The position numbers and the translations under genes are program-made. Positions 10,374 to 22,100 of a stretch of DNA of 34,611 bases are shown piece after piece (positions within the stretch are counted from its first letter, which is position 1; each line of letters starts with the position of its first letter). Origin of the DNA: Fragilaria crotonensis (lineage: Eukaryota > Bacillariophyta > Fragilariophyceae > Fragilariales > Fragilariaceae); NCBI GenBank assembly GCA_022925895.1, contig JAKSYS010000660.1:1-34611 (forward strand). Reading direction: 5' to 3'. The notes beneath the pieces were generated by a model. It saw nothing but the letters and a program-made list of their open reading frames with translations. It searched no databases and was not told where the DNA came from.

Positions 10374-12310
10374 AAGCACCGCGTCACTGGATGGCAACGA
10401 CGATCCTCTTCGCAACGTCAGGTACCGCGGCGTCAACAAACAATCGAGCGTCACTGGATGGCAACGACGATTCGTTTCTTCGCAACGTCAAGCAATGGCG
10501 ACAACAATTCTCTTCGCAACGTCAAGCTCCGCGTCACTGGATGGCAACGACGATTCTCCTCGCAACGTCAAGCGATGGCGACAACAATTCTCTTCGCAAC
10601 GTCAAGCACCGCGTCACTGGATGGCAACGACGATCCTTTCGCAACGTCAAGTACCGCGGCGTCAACAAACAATCGAGCGTCACTGGATGGCAACGACGAT
10701 TCGTTTCTTCGCAACGTCAAGCGATGGCGACGACAATTCTCTTCGCAACGTCAAGCTCCGCGTCACTGGATGGCAACGACGATTCTCTTCGCAACGTCAA
10801 GTACCACGGCGTCAACAAACAATCGAGCGTCACTGGATGGCAACGACGATTCGTTTCTTCGCAACGTCAAAGCGATGGCGACGACAATTCTCTTCGCAAC
10901 GTCAAGCACCGCGTCACTGGATGGCAACGACGATCCTTTCGCAACGTCAAGTACCGCGGCGTCAACAAACAATCGAGCGTCACTGGATGGCAACGACGAT
11001 TCGTTTCTCGCAACGTCAAGCGATGGCGACGACAATTCTCTTCGCAACGTCAAGCACCGCGTCACTGGATGGCAACGACGATTCTCTTCGCAACGTCAAG
11101 TACCACGGCGTCAACAAACAATCGAGCGTCACTGGATGGCAACGACGATTCGTTTCTTCGCAACGTCAAAGCGATGGCGACGACAATTCTCTTCGCAACG
11201 TCAAGCACCGCGTCACTGGATGGCAACGACGATCCTTTCGCAACGTCAAGTACCACGGCGTCAACAAACAATCGAGCGTCACTGGATGGCAACGACGATT
11301 CGTTTCTTCGCAACGTCAAAGCGATGGCGACGACAATTCTCTTCGCAACGTCAAGCACCGCGTCACTGGATGGCAACGACGATCCTTTCGCAACGTCAAG
11401 TACCGCGGCGTCAACAAACAATCGAGCGTCACTGGATGGCAACGACGATTTGTTTCTTCGCGAAGTCAAAGCAATGGCGACGACAATTCTCTTCGCAACG
11501 TCAAGTACCGCGTCACTGGATGGCAACGACGATTCTCTTCGCAACGTCAAGTACCGCGGCGTCAACAAACAATCGAGCGTCACTGGATGGCAACGACGAT
11601 TTGTTTCTTCGCAACGTCAAAGCGATGGCGATGACAATTCTCTTCGCAACGTCAAACACCGCGTCACTGGATGGCAACGACGATCCTTTCGCAACGTCAA
11701 GTACTGCAGCGTCAACAAACAATCAAGCGTCACTGGATGGCAACGACGATTCGTTTCTTCGCGACGTCAAAGCGATGGCGACGACAATTCTCTTCGCAAC
11801 GTCAAGCACCGCGTCACTGGATGGCAACGACGATTCTCTTCGCAACGTCAAGTACCGCGGCGTCAACAAACAATCGAGCGTCACTGGATGGCAACGACGA
11901 TTTGTTTCTTCGCAACGTCAAAGCAATGGCGATGACAATTCTCTTCGCAACGTCAAGCACCGCGTCACTGGATTGCAACGACGATCCTCTTCGCAACGTC
12001 AAGAACTGCGGCGTCAACACACAATCGAGCGTCACTGGATGGCAACGACGATTTGTTTCTTCGCGACGTTAAGTTTCCTTTCTTTGCAGCGATGCGAACC
12101 GCGTCACTGGATGGCAGCGACGATTCACTTTGAAACCTTAAGTACAACGTCGGTAAGGGCGACGAAGATTCCTTTCGCACCGTTAAGCGGCACCGCGTCA
12201 GCGAGCGACGGGAACGACAATTCCTCTCGCAACGTTAAGCACCGTGTCACTGGATGGAAGCGACGATTTGATCTTGATTGTTACTGGATGGCAACAAAAG
12301 ATCGTATTCG
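10374..12310. repeat. 150-bp minisatellite, 11 units
   Basis: The word GCGTCAACAAACAATCGAGC or a close variant recurs at 10431, 10659, 10809, 10959, 11108, 11258, 11408, 11559, 11709, 11860 and 12011, that is every 149-151 bp after a first spacing of 228. Each unit holds about three copies of a shorter core related to GATGGCAACGACGATTCTCT followed by TCGCAACGTCAA. The last units (12060-12310) are degenerate. No stop occurs in any forward frame of the consensus, so three overlapping open frames of 436, 524 and 621 codons result. I do not regard these as genes. The array abuts the 5' end of the antisense gene. Confidence 0.9.
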
Positions 12311-12480
12311 TCAAACCTTGTGAACGTGTGTTAATTGCTACAAATTGCGGGGAAAGAAACTAAAAAAGCAGAGCGGTGAAAAAAGTACTAGAGGACTACG
12401 TACAGGCTAGTTCGCAACATATGTTGCACAAACAACAAGACTGCAATGTGGGACTTCATTTTGCCGCTTAAAAACCACAA

Positions 12481-12638
12481 ATTTGCGCTGTACAAGCATA
12501 CATACAAAGAAGGTATCTACATATATGCCATATATGTAGAAACTTAGTTACATAGGGGAATTTGCCATGTACACGCATACATGCAAAGAAGGTATCTAGG
12601 TATATGCCATGTATGAAGAAACTTAGTTACATAGGGAA
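12481..12638. repeat. Imperfect 79-bp tandem duplication
   Basis: Copies at 12481-12559 and 12560-12638 share GCATACAT, CAAAGAAGGTATCTA, TATATGCCAT and GAAACTTAGTTACATAGGG in the same order. Confidence 0.85.
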
Positions 12639-12953
12639 TAAGTTGAAACTTGGAAACCATTTGATAACTGTAGCTTACACTGGCAATACGTGCAAAACGA
12701 CGTATCATAACCGTCGTGGCACTGACATGTTTGCAGTACGTATTGATACGTAGTACGTATCAACCTGTGCTAAGTATCAAAGATATGCATACTACAACTT
12801 GCTCATAATGGGAGCATATGCGCATATGCACGCAAAATTTCGTTCGAAATACTACATACGTGACTATATATCTTTGCATTGAGAAAATGCGTTGCAAACC
12901 GGTGTAGAATTGAATTCAGGTACTATGCCTCAAAGTACCCAGCACAGACATCT

Positions 12954-13399
12954 ACATCATGCTGGTACAAACAAAATTCAAATACCATGCGAGGTACTAA
13001 ACGTACTACAGTAACATAGCAATTCGTACGTGGAGACATATGTATATGTACACCACGTAATAGAACACAAACGTAGTAAATATAGCTGTACATACAGCAT
13101 GTACAGGGAGTAATAGTATGCATACGGTGATTTGAAATCAAATGTACGACCGGTTGTCCTCGCATCCGCCCAACGAAAACATCATGCTGGTACAAACAAA
13201 ATTCAAATACCATGCGTGGTACTAAACGTACTACATACAGTAACATAGCAATGCGTACGTGGAGACATATGTATACACCATGTATAAAATAGAACATAAA
13301 CGTAGTAAATATAGCTGTACATACAGCATGTACAAGGAGTACTACTGGTACGGTGATTTGAAATCAAATGTACGACCGGTTGTCCTCGCATCCGCCCAA
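12954..13399. repeat. Imperfect 225-bp tandem duplication
   Basis: Copy one 12954-13173 and copy two 13179-13399 both run from ACATCATGCTGGTACAAAC to GTCCTCGCATCCGCCCAA with few differences. The second copy ends 23 bp before the ATG of the downstream gene. Confidence 0.9.
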
Positions 13400-13422
13400 G
13401 AACAAAAAGGAGCGCACAAAAC

Positions 13423-13882
13423 ATGAAAAGAAACACAAACTCCAACACATTGTCTGAAACATTGTACGACCAGGTAAGAGGAAACAAGCAATTAAGACGA
13501 ACAGGAATGCCGCCAAAGAGGGTTTGGAATGATGAAAACATAGACCCAGAATCAGGAGGTAGGTTAAAAGATGTGCAGGGAAGGAGAGTACAGCAGAGGA
13601 GGAGTCTGCGCAACTTGAATCAAAATTTGGAACAGCATTTGAACGCAAATGGCAACGAGAGTAGAGGAAGCTCACCATCTAAGTCTGTATTGGAGGAACT
13701 AGACACCCTTTCACAAGATAACTGCTCTAGTAGTGAGGATGACTCTCATGCAGTAGGAGAAGGTCACCATGAGCGGGATCGCCAGCAACAGGAGGGAGGA
13801 CCCCATTTTTCTGGTGATGTGCAAGTCGACGGCATGCCTCCATCCAGAGACATTCCAGGTGACACTTCATATCACCTGAACA
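13423..13882 (+). pseudogene. Unrecognised transposon cargo gene, 5' part, interrupted by a LINE
   Basis: Start at 13423 (MKRNTNSNTLSETLYDQV). The segment is hydrophilic and low in complexity, rich in Gln, Asn, Glu and Ser, with MPPKRVWNDENIDPESGG, RRVQQRRSLRNLNQNLEQ, an acidic SSSEDDSH cluster and GMPPSRDIPGDTSYHLN at the interruption. No catalytic motif is seen; it looks like a disordered N-terminal region. The frame continues exactly at 22101 once the LINE and one copy of the 17-bp duplication are removed (SYHLN then NGNMLQGG). The stop shortly after 13882 lies in LINE sequence. Confidence 0.65.
13866..13882 (+). repeat. Left target-site duplication of the LINE
   Basis: TTCATATCACCTGAACA, repeated exactly at 22084-22100. 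The first one or two T are ambiguous because the LINE ends in T residues. Confidence 0.9.
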
Positions 13883-13969
13883 GAATTTTCACTTAGGAGA
13901 AAATAGTAAGCCCACTAGGTTTTTCTACGTGAATCTTGAGTAGGTCTTGGTACCTGCGCTTCAACGACG

Positions 13970-16021
13970 ATGATGGACCCTTCCGTTCATCATGCCACCG
14001 GACGCCTTCAAGCAACAAGCGATCTTCCATGCGATGACGACGATACCGTAGTTACACCTAACCGTGGAGAAAGTTCAAAGTCAACTGTCAAGTCTAGCGT
14101 CGAAATAACGCTTAGATTTCGTTTTGTTCCATCTCAAAACAACGACAACATTCATCCAGCAATCCTTCATGCAAATTGGATGCATGAAGCTATTATGGCC
14201 TTCGGTAGCGATAAGATTCAGTTCTTCGATAATCGAAATCGCCAAGTCAGTAAGATCGAGCCACTTCGTATTGATCCCGAGATGCATGTCCAGCAGTTTC
14301 ATCTCCATTTCGATCGTCACACTCGCCAGCACAAGAATACTACGTACACCAACAACAGTCAGGACCACAAAAGCGTTTCGACTTATATCGTTCATCGAAT
14401 CCGTTCGGTGGTTTCCTTGAGCGAACTAAAGGCAACCAATTCAATCTTCAAGTTGATGAAAGAACATAATTTCTACGTGAACGAACATCGTTGGAGCGAA
14501 ACGGACTGGGAAACGACACAACTCGGTTTTATCTATGGTCTCGACCCACAGTTCTATGACATTGACCAAGCGACAACCAAGTTCACCAATACCCTACGTC
14601 AGGCGTTACCGCGGATGAAGATCCCCAAATTTAGATTGGTGTATTGTTCCCCAAAGATCAAAACAGCGAAAGGACGCATCGTCAGAACCAAAGCGTACGC
14701 AGTGGAAACTTTGAGAGCAGATCGAGACGAGCTTAGCAAACAATTGAAAGAAGCATACAAAGAAAGCGGAACCTTTGTACCCTTTCAAATGAGATCTCGT
14801 CACCCGGATGCATTCGAGCGTTTCATCAAAGCACAAACTCGAACGTTAGCAACAAACTACGTTATCGTGTTGAATCACATTGGACAAGATGCAATGCACT
14901 ACCTTTCCGAACGCATCATCGCTACATCGGGTGTCATTTCGCTATTACCGTGTCGATCCGTGAATGAGGATGGAAAATACAAAGTATTAGTCCATCAAAA
15001 GAACTATCATCAGGTACGGGAAGTATTGAAAGAGGCGATTCCAAAGTGGTACGAAGAACACGTCGAACCAGATGCTAAAGTTTCGGCAGATCGATACCCT
15101 GGACCTCCAGCAGTATCGCCGATTGAATCCGATGGCATCTCGCAAGGCGATCATTCTTATTTGACAATCAGTATTAATACTGCAATGTCAATCGGCTCGA
15201 ATATCTCAAACGAAAGTCCACCTACATTCATATATCGCAAGGAACAACAGAGCGTTACAGACGAATCTACACTAGGAGGCAGCCAAGCTAATTCATCATA
15301 CGTCGGTAAAGCATCGTGGGCAGATAAAGTCCGTGGATCACAAACTTACTCATCAAGCGAGCAGACTTCCACAGTCGAGTCGGAACAACACAAACTCCTA
15401 CAACAGGAACTCGCTAAAAGTAGAGACGAGGTTGCTGCGTTACGAGAGAGGTTAGCCATGATTGAAGGCAAGCAAGCACAAGACCAAGCAACTATCGAAG
15501 AAAAAGTACAAAGTCAGGTATCGCAGGCCTTGCAAGAACAGTTCAGAGTCTTTACTCATGACATGACAACAATGTTTAGTCAAATGATGATGGCACAGAT
15601 GTCGTCTAATGCATCCAAAAGAAGAGCAACACAAATCGACGAGCCAGATGACGATGATATAAAAAAGGTACAAAGCAATCACATCGAAGGAGCTAAAAGA
15701 TGGGATAACAAAGCAACACCGAGAAAAACGTCAGAATCGAGAGTCGAAAATGAAGACCAAAGAATGTGTATGACACCAACAAAGTTAGCAGCCCAGATGA
15801 TCGACCACCAAGATGGCCTATGGAATGATAAATCGAGCTCAGCGCAAATCAATAAACAAAACAATGGAATCGCCAAGAATAAAGAAGGCGAACAAGACAA
15901 CAAGTCGGACTCAGGAGAGAATGACTTCAATAAGCAAGGCTCTGGCATTGAGAGCAGCAACAAGTCCTCGACATCGGAAACATTCATGGATACAGAGGCA
16001 CACGACAACCACAATGATTAA
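13970..16021 (+). CDS. LINE ORF1 protein, 683 aa, intact
   Basis: This is the only long mobile-element frame here without a break. Residues about 35-330 form a folded-looking region with VEITLRFRFVPSQ, ETTQLGFIYGLDPQFYDID, FRLVYCSPKI, TKAYAVETLRADRDELSKQL and FVPFQMRSRHPDAFERFIKA. Residues about 470-550 are a coiled coil (LLQQELAKSRDEVAALRERL, QVSQALQEQFRVF), followed by MMMAQM and a long hydrophilic Asn/Lys/Ser tail. There is no CCHC knuckle. In LINEs, ORF1 proteins bind element RNA and form trimers through coiled coils; that role is inferred from position and architecture. The stop at 16019-16021 overlaps the ORF2 start. Confidence 0.85.
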   Translation: MMDPSVHHATGRLQATSDLPCDDDDTVVTPNRGESSKSTVKSSVEITLRFRFVPSQNNDNIHPAILHANWMHEAIMAFGSDKIQFFDNRNRQVSKIEPLRIDPEMHVQQFHLHFDRHTRQHKNTTYTNNSQDHKSVSTYIVHRIRSVVSLSELKATNSIFKLMKEHNFYVNEHRWSETDWETTQLGFIYGLDPQFYDIDQATTKFTNTLRQALPRMKIPKFRLVYCSPKIKTAKGRIVRTKAYAVETLRADRDELSKQLKEAYKESGTFVPFQMRSRHPDAFERFIKAQTRTLATNYVIVLNHIGQDAMHYLSERIIATSGVISLLPCRSVNEDGKYKVLVHQKNYHQVREVLKEAIPKWYEEHVEPDAKVSADRYPGPPAVSPIESDGISQGDHSYLTISINTAMSIGSNISNESPPTFIYRKEQQSVTDESTLGGSQANSSYVGKASWADKVRGSQTYSSSEQTSTVESEQHKLLQQELAKSRDEVAALRERLAMIEGKQAQDQATIEEKVQSQVSQALQEQFRVFTHDMTTMFSQMMMAQMSSNASKRRATQIDEPDDDDIKKVQSNHIEGAKRWDNKATPRKTSESRVENEDQRMCMTPTKLAAQMIDHQDGLWNDKSSSAQINKQNNGIAKNKEGEQDNKSDSGENDFNKQGSGIESSNKSSTSETFMDTEAHDNHND

Positions 16022-19000
16022 TAGTAATCCAGGATCGTATATCAGGCAGGCTCATGATAGAAATGTTCACAGGACGCATTCTGTAACGCCTATGGACCGT
16101 CTGAATATCGCACAGACAGAATGGAGGAAGATTTTCACGCAAACTATAGACGACACAGGAACGACTCGGGTTAACAGAGAGATACAATTGTCGACAACGA
16201 ATCAACGAAATAATCATATATGGGGCGATGAAATGGAAAATAAAGGAGACGGAATACTCAGAGTTTATTCGGCAAACGTCAACGGATTTACACTGGATCG
16301 CAGAGGAGGACAATTCGATACATATTGCACAACTTTACAAGAAGTACAGGCGGACATAGCGTGCGGACAAGAACACAACCTCGACTCCATGCAATCACCA
16401 GTTCGAAGTATAGTATTCGATACTACACGTAAGTACTGGCAACGGTCACGGATTAACTTCGCAAACACCCCCGTCGTCTTCAAGAATTTATATAAACCAG
16501 GCGGCACATTCATGATGACAATGGGAAACGCTACAGGCAGAATCAAGTCTACATCACAAGACAAATGGGGTCGATGGACAAGTCAAACATTTCAGGGAAG
16601 AGCAGGTGTTATATTTACAGTAATCTCAGCTTATCAAGTCGTTACAGATAGTCCAGGCAAAGGTTTGATGACAGCGGCATCTCAACAACAAAGTTTTCTC
16701 ATCCAAGAACAAGATCCGGTGATCGCCCCCAGAGAGGCTTTTCGGCGAGATTTGAAACGGTTTCTTCAGCAATGTCGCAGCGAACGTCATGAAATTCTCT
16801 TGGTCGGCGACTTCAATGAGCAAATCGGAGACGAACAAGACTCCATGCAAAAAATAGTAGACGACATTGGCTTAATTGATGTAATGAAGCACCGGCACGG
16901 AGGCAGACTTCCAGCAACTTACGCCCGCGGCCAGAGATGTTTGGATTACGCCCTCGCCACCCCGCATGTAATTAATGCAGTGGAAAAAGCAGGGTATGAA
17001 GCATTCAACGCAAGATACCAAACGGACCATCGAACGTATTTTGTGGATCTTTCGACAGACAAGTTGTTCGGAATTCAGATTCAACCATTATCAAAATACG
17101 AGCCACGAGTGTTGAAGGCAAACAATCTGAAACAGGTGACGGCATACATCAAAGCAAAACACAAGTATCTGGATGCACATAACGTCTTCGACAGGATGAA
17201 ACGCTTAGAATTGCCAGGAATAGACATCGATTTGCAGAAAGACTCGATAAAGATGTAGAAGCGGCGAGCCTTGCAGCTGAACAAACCATTCCTCACTTCG
17301 ACAAACCATTCTGGTCAGTCGACTTAGCACAAGCTAGGAAAAAAGTTCAAGTGGTGAATAAGTGCTTATCAATGGCGAGGACACGATTGGATAATTGGGA
17401 GGTCATACAGCACGAGTGGCAGGACGTTTTTCCATCCGAAGAGATGCCCAGAACCACACAAGCGTGTAAAGAATTACTCAAAGAATTGAAACGCCAAGTT
17501 CAAGAATTGGTCAAATCCAGTTACGAAGTAAGGGCAAGCGAAAGAAGAAAAAAGATCGACGAATTGACAGCATCGGCGGTTGCAAGTGATCAGGATCAAG
17601 CTACAAGGTTGCGACATCTACAAAAAGCGGAAGCCCTCAACCAACTCTTCTCAAAGTTGCGACGATTACGACTGACTCATGAGCGACAAGGCGTTACACG
17701 TATCGAAATACCGACAGATTTGACGATGGATCCAAAAGAGTGCACCTCGTGGCAACAGATTGATATCCCAACTCAAGTTTTGCATCATCTTCGGACACGG
17801 AATCAGAAGCATTTCGGACAAGCGCAAGGGACTCCGTTCACTGTTCCACCGTTGAGTACAGACCTTGGATTCACAGGCCAGCGTTCGGCAGCGAAACAAC
17901 TACTAACAGGAACTTACCAACACGATCCGGAAATGCAAAGCAATCTTCGACTGTTGTTAGATCATTTGAAACAATCAGCAGAAATAGCGACAATGGAACA
18001 CATGGCCTCCATAACCGAGGGCGAGATGAAGAGTAAACTACAAGTATGGCGAGAATCCACTGCGACCTCACCATCAGGATTACATCTCGGGCATTACAAA
18101 GCATTGATAGCAAAGCATCAATATTCCAACATTCCAGAAGATGAAGATGAAGAACACAAAGCCAATCGGGAAGAACTTGACAAAATGCAGTCCGATTTGT
18201 TCCAACTTCATTTGCACTTGATAAACTACGCCCTGACTCGAGGATACTCCTATCGCCGGTGGCAGAAAGTGGCAAATAGTATACTGTTCAAAGAACCAGG
18301 GAACATTCGGATCCATCGTACCAGAGTTATCCATCTGTATGAAGCAGATTACAATCTAGCGATGGGATTAAAATGGCGATCAGCATTGTATCACGCAGAG
18401 AGTCTATCACTTCTAAACGATGGCCAATATGGATCGCGACCTCATCGGAATGCAATAGACCCAGTATTCATCGAAGAACTTCAGTTTGAGATTTCCGCTT
18501 AACAAGAAAAACATTGGTGCAGACGAATTACGATGCAGCCTCGTGCTACGACCGGATTGTTCCAAACTTGGCAATGGTTGCAAGTCAGACATTTGGAGTG
18601 CCCCCTTCAGTGACAGCGTCAAACGCGCGGACGCTAAAGCACGCAAGATATCACATCAGAACCGAAATGGGATTAGCAGAAGAGAGCTACACGCATAGCA
18701 ATACTCACCCAATATACGGAACAGGACAAGGAAGTGGTAATTCTCCTGCTATATGGTGTTTCTTGTCGAGTCTACTTTACGATTGCTATGACCAGAAAGC
18801 AGCAAAGGCAACTTACAAAAATCCAAGTACATCAGAAACAGTGGAACTCGGTATGGTCGGCTTCGTCGATGACTCAAACGGGCAAACCAACCTGTTCGAT
18901 CATGAGGAAACGGAAAATGCACGCCATCAGATTATCACCCAGTTGGAAAATAACGCACAACTCTGGGCGGAACTGCTTGGGATTTCTGGAGGAGCATTAG

Positions 19001-21955
19001 AACCATCGAAGTGCTCGTATCACGTTATGGCTTGGCAATTCACGGTAACAGGAGCCCCTATCCTAATGACGGATTCGTCTCAGTTCAAAGGAGTCCGCGT
19101 AAAAGATCCCGCATCAGGAATCGATCAAGAACTCACGTACTTGTCTCCATATGCATCACACAAAACCTTGGGTCACTACAAAGATCCGGCGGGCACACAG
19201 CGCGAACAATATCGACAACTGAAATCCAAGAGCGATAATTCGGTCGAATTTTTGTATCAATGTTCATTGACCCCAGAAGAAGCATGGACGTTCTATTACG
19301 CGTGCTACTTACCAAGTATCGGTTATCCCCTCGCAAATTCACACTTCACGGCAGCTCAATTAAACAATATTCAACGGAAAGCGATGTCAATCATCATTGC
19401 GAAATGTGGATATAATCGGAACACAAAACGAGCTATCATATACGGTCCATTGGAATACGGCGGCGCTAATTTCAGGAGATTGTATGACCAACAAGGTATC
19501 GGACAAGTTCAATTATTCTTGAGGCATTGGCGCAACAAGACAACAGCAGGAAGGCTACTCCGATGTGCCGTAGCTTGGGCACAATACTGTGTTGGGACCT
19601 CACTACCGTTGATGGAAAATGTGTACGATAATCTCCGCATCTGGAATCCAAATGGTTAAGTTCCCTGCGTGGATATTTGGCCTTTATCAAAGCAGGAATA
19701 CAGTTGGACTACACGGGTGTTGCACCACTAGAGCGACGTCACGATGAATTCATTATGGATCGGATATTAGCATCAGGTCGATTCAGCGATAATGAAATCA
19801 GGCGAATCAATTATTGTCGATTATACCTGGGAGCGCTGACAATATCGGATTTGGCGACGACAGAGGGAACGCAGTTAGATCAAGCAAAACTCACGGGTCA
19901 AGAATCACTGTTCAGCAATCGTCCGAGGTGGATGAAGGTGCATCAAGAGTTACCATCTGCAGTATCATGGAAATTATGGAAAAAAGCAAATGCGCTATGG
20001 AGCTATCCCGACGGCACATTGGTCCAACCCTTGGGGCCTTGGTTACTAACTACCACAGAAAGTCGGATATCTTACCCTGCTTACGTCTACAGATCGACAT
20101 TATACGTGCGACGAATGGGAGGGGAATATGTCAAATGTCGGAAGCTTGAAGACACTCAACGAATGTATAGAGAAAGCAATCTCAATATCGAAGAGGGAGA
20201 TTCCGAATATGGCAGTACCCGTGGAAATTCAGCAGGCAGGAAGAATGCATCGATGGGAAATAATCAACAAGCTGTCTCGGAGTATCCAACCGCGACCGTT
20301 ACCAGTGGCTACGTTTGACGACTACGTTCAACAGCTTGATGCATGGGAGGTCGATCTCCTGCGGCATACAGACTTATTTGTGGATCCGTATACAGCATGT
20401 TTAGAGTTACACCAAGGATTTGAAGCCGGGAGCGATGGTTCCGAGTATGGCACCGACGGATCATTCGGATGGATGATTAGCACATCCCAAGGCGAACGAG
20501 TAGCGACGGGATGGGACCATCAGGGGATACGTAATGGACTCCTACCGAGCAGAATGCAGTGGCATGCTGTCAATTCTGCGATTTTTGTTGAGGCTGTCTG
20601 AATATACAAACATGATTGAACCATGGGACGGTACAATCGGGACAGATAGTCAAAGCATGCTTGACACAATATTCGGACGAGATCGGGACGGGGGCCCTGC
20701 GGCATCTGCCCCGACTGCACTTCCCAGGAATCTCACCCCCCTTGATCCTTTGATACCTGAATGGGATTTACTCGTTGAAATCCGATATGCTCTTACACAT
20801 ATGCCAGGAGTCAAACTGGTCTATGTTAAAGGCCACCAGGACAAGAAGAAGGCGTACAATAGACTTACTCTACGGGCGCAGTTAAACGTCGACGCTGATG
20901 ATTTAGCGGGGAGGTATCAAGATCAATATGGACGCGCACATCCATATGCACTCATGACACCGAATACAGGAGCATTTCTTGTTTATCCAGAGGGAACAAA
21001 AACTTCGAAGTATGCGCAAGATATCCGACACCGGGCGACAATAGGACCATTGCGAGAATACATTCAAGCCAAGTATGGGTACACCGAAGCAACTATGGCT
21101 ACGATTAACTGGCGGGCGCATGGAAAGGCGATGAAACAGATGATAAAGAAACGGATACACATCACAAAACTGGTACACGAGTGCTTACCCACTCTTGAAC
21201 GCTTAAACAAGCAAGAAAGCAGAACACGAATGTGCCCAGGTTGTGGAACATGCCGGGAAACCAGGGACCATATCCTTAAGTGTACGGCCGCAAGTCGTCA
21301 GAATTGGAGGGACAGTTTTCATCACATCATTGATGAGTTCCACGCTAAAGAAGAAACAAATCCATTACTTCGCAATTTATGGAACGAAACAATAAGAGAC
21401 TGGATGGTCACAAATGAGGAAGTCGAGTTTCAAGCATCGCCAATTTTCTTTTCCACTGATGTTCGAGCGTTGATCACCCAGCAAAATTCGATCGGTTGGC
21501 GCCAAACGATCAACGGGAGGTTCAGTGCGGAATGGAGCCGGATTCAAGACGACCATTATGCAAGGTTGCGGTCCCAACGAGGCACACAGGACAGGCGCAG
21601 CGGTCACCGATGGCAAACTAAACTGATTTGTTTGATATGGAAGGAATGGCAAAAGCTATGGAAGATAAGGAACGAAGAGTTACACGGGAGCGACGCAGCA
21701 GACCGTGCCATGCGGGAAAAGCGAGAGATTTCAGCGCAGCTGCGAGAAGTATATGGCAAGCGTCTCCAATATGAACCGAGAGTCCGCGAACTATTACTTC
21801 GTGAAGAACACGAACATATGCATAAGCCACTATGGGTAACTCGGAATTGGCTAACGGTGAATGTACCAATTTTCAAAGAAAGCGCAAAACGAGCAAAGGA
21901 GAAAGCGATAGCAGGGGTGAGATCGATACGGTCTTATTTTGAACCCGTGCGGTAA
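16014..21955 (+). pseudogene. LINE ORF2: APE endonuclease, reverse transcriptase, RNase H, zinc knuckle, frameshifted
   Basis: ATG chosen at 16014, overlapping the ORF1 stop by 8 nt. APE endonuclease: YSANVNGF, GQEHN, ISAYQVV, VGDFNEQIG, LDYALATPHV and TDHR (16265-17035). Frame breaks near 17225, 18490, 19660, 20170 and 20535 split the rest. RT: ATSPSGLHLGHYKAL, VIHLYEADYNLAMG, NYDAASCYDRI (first Asp), YGTGQGSGNSP and the catalytic FVDDSN at 18862-18879. RNase H: DGSEYGTDGSFGW, YRAECSGML, GTDSQSMLD, and VKGHQDKKKAYN with NVDADDLAG (20430-20910). C-terminal zinc knuckle CPGCGTCRETRDHILKC near 21232-21282. All expected active-site residues are present. The first three breaks behave as single-base losses. 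Confidence 0.88.
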
Positions 21956-22071
21956 ATACCGTACAGCGAATTACTGATACTGGACGTGGTCCCACTCGGA
22001 TCATATCTGGTCGTGCGAGTCGACCTTTTATACCACGAAAGAAGCGGCAGCACGTTAACTTAGATTTGAGG

Positions 22072-22085
22072 TTTTTTTTTTTTTT
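22072..22085 (+). other. Poly(T) tract at the LINE 3' end
   Basis: Fourteen T residues follow ATTTGAGG and run into the target duplication. In the sense direction of ORF1 and ORF2 a LINE would normally end in A or an A-containing repeat. Confidence 0.85.
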
Positions 22086-22100
22086 CATATCACCTGAACA
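22084..22100 (+). repeat. Right target-site duplication of the LINE
   Basis: Exact copy of 13866-13882. Confidence 0.9.

Larger units (their letters stand above)
12324..13422. other. AT-rich non-coding block with duplications and palindromes
   Basis: No gene is supported. The block carries two tandem duplications (listed separately) and perfect or near-perfect palindromes: GCATATGCGCATATGC at 12814-12829 and arms TTGATACGTA around a central G at 12743-12763. It lies between the minisatellite and the start of the gene at 13423, so it could hold that gene's promoter. Confidence 0.6.
13883..22083 (+). mobile_element. Non-LTR retrotransposon (LINE), APE endonuclease, RT and RNase H, with poly(T) 3' end
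   Basis: An 8.2-kb element flanked by an exact 17-bp duplication, with an 87-bp 5' leader, an ORF1 with coiled coil, and an ORF2 with endonuclease, RT, RNase H and zinc knuckle. The domain set fits Ambal- or I-like LINEs reported from diatoms; I cannot assign the clade by eye. Because the 5' leader precedes an intact ORF1, the copy looks full length. It ends in 14 T residues rather than A. Confidence 0.85.

Noticed and set aside
10374-12310. CRISPR array
   Set aside because: The repeats are about 150 bp with no unique spacers, and the context is a eukaryotic transposon.
10324-12323. Three overlapping long open frames (436, 524 and 621 codons) on the + strand as repeat-protein genes
   Set aside because: They are the same 150-bp minisatellite read in three frames, without a start context, domain or codon signal that favours one of them.
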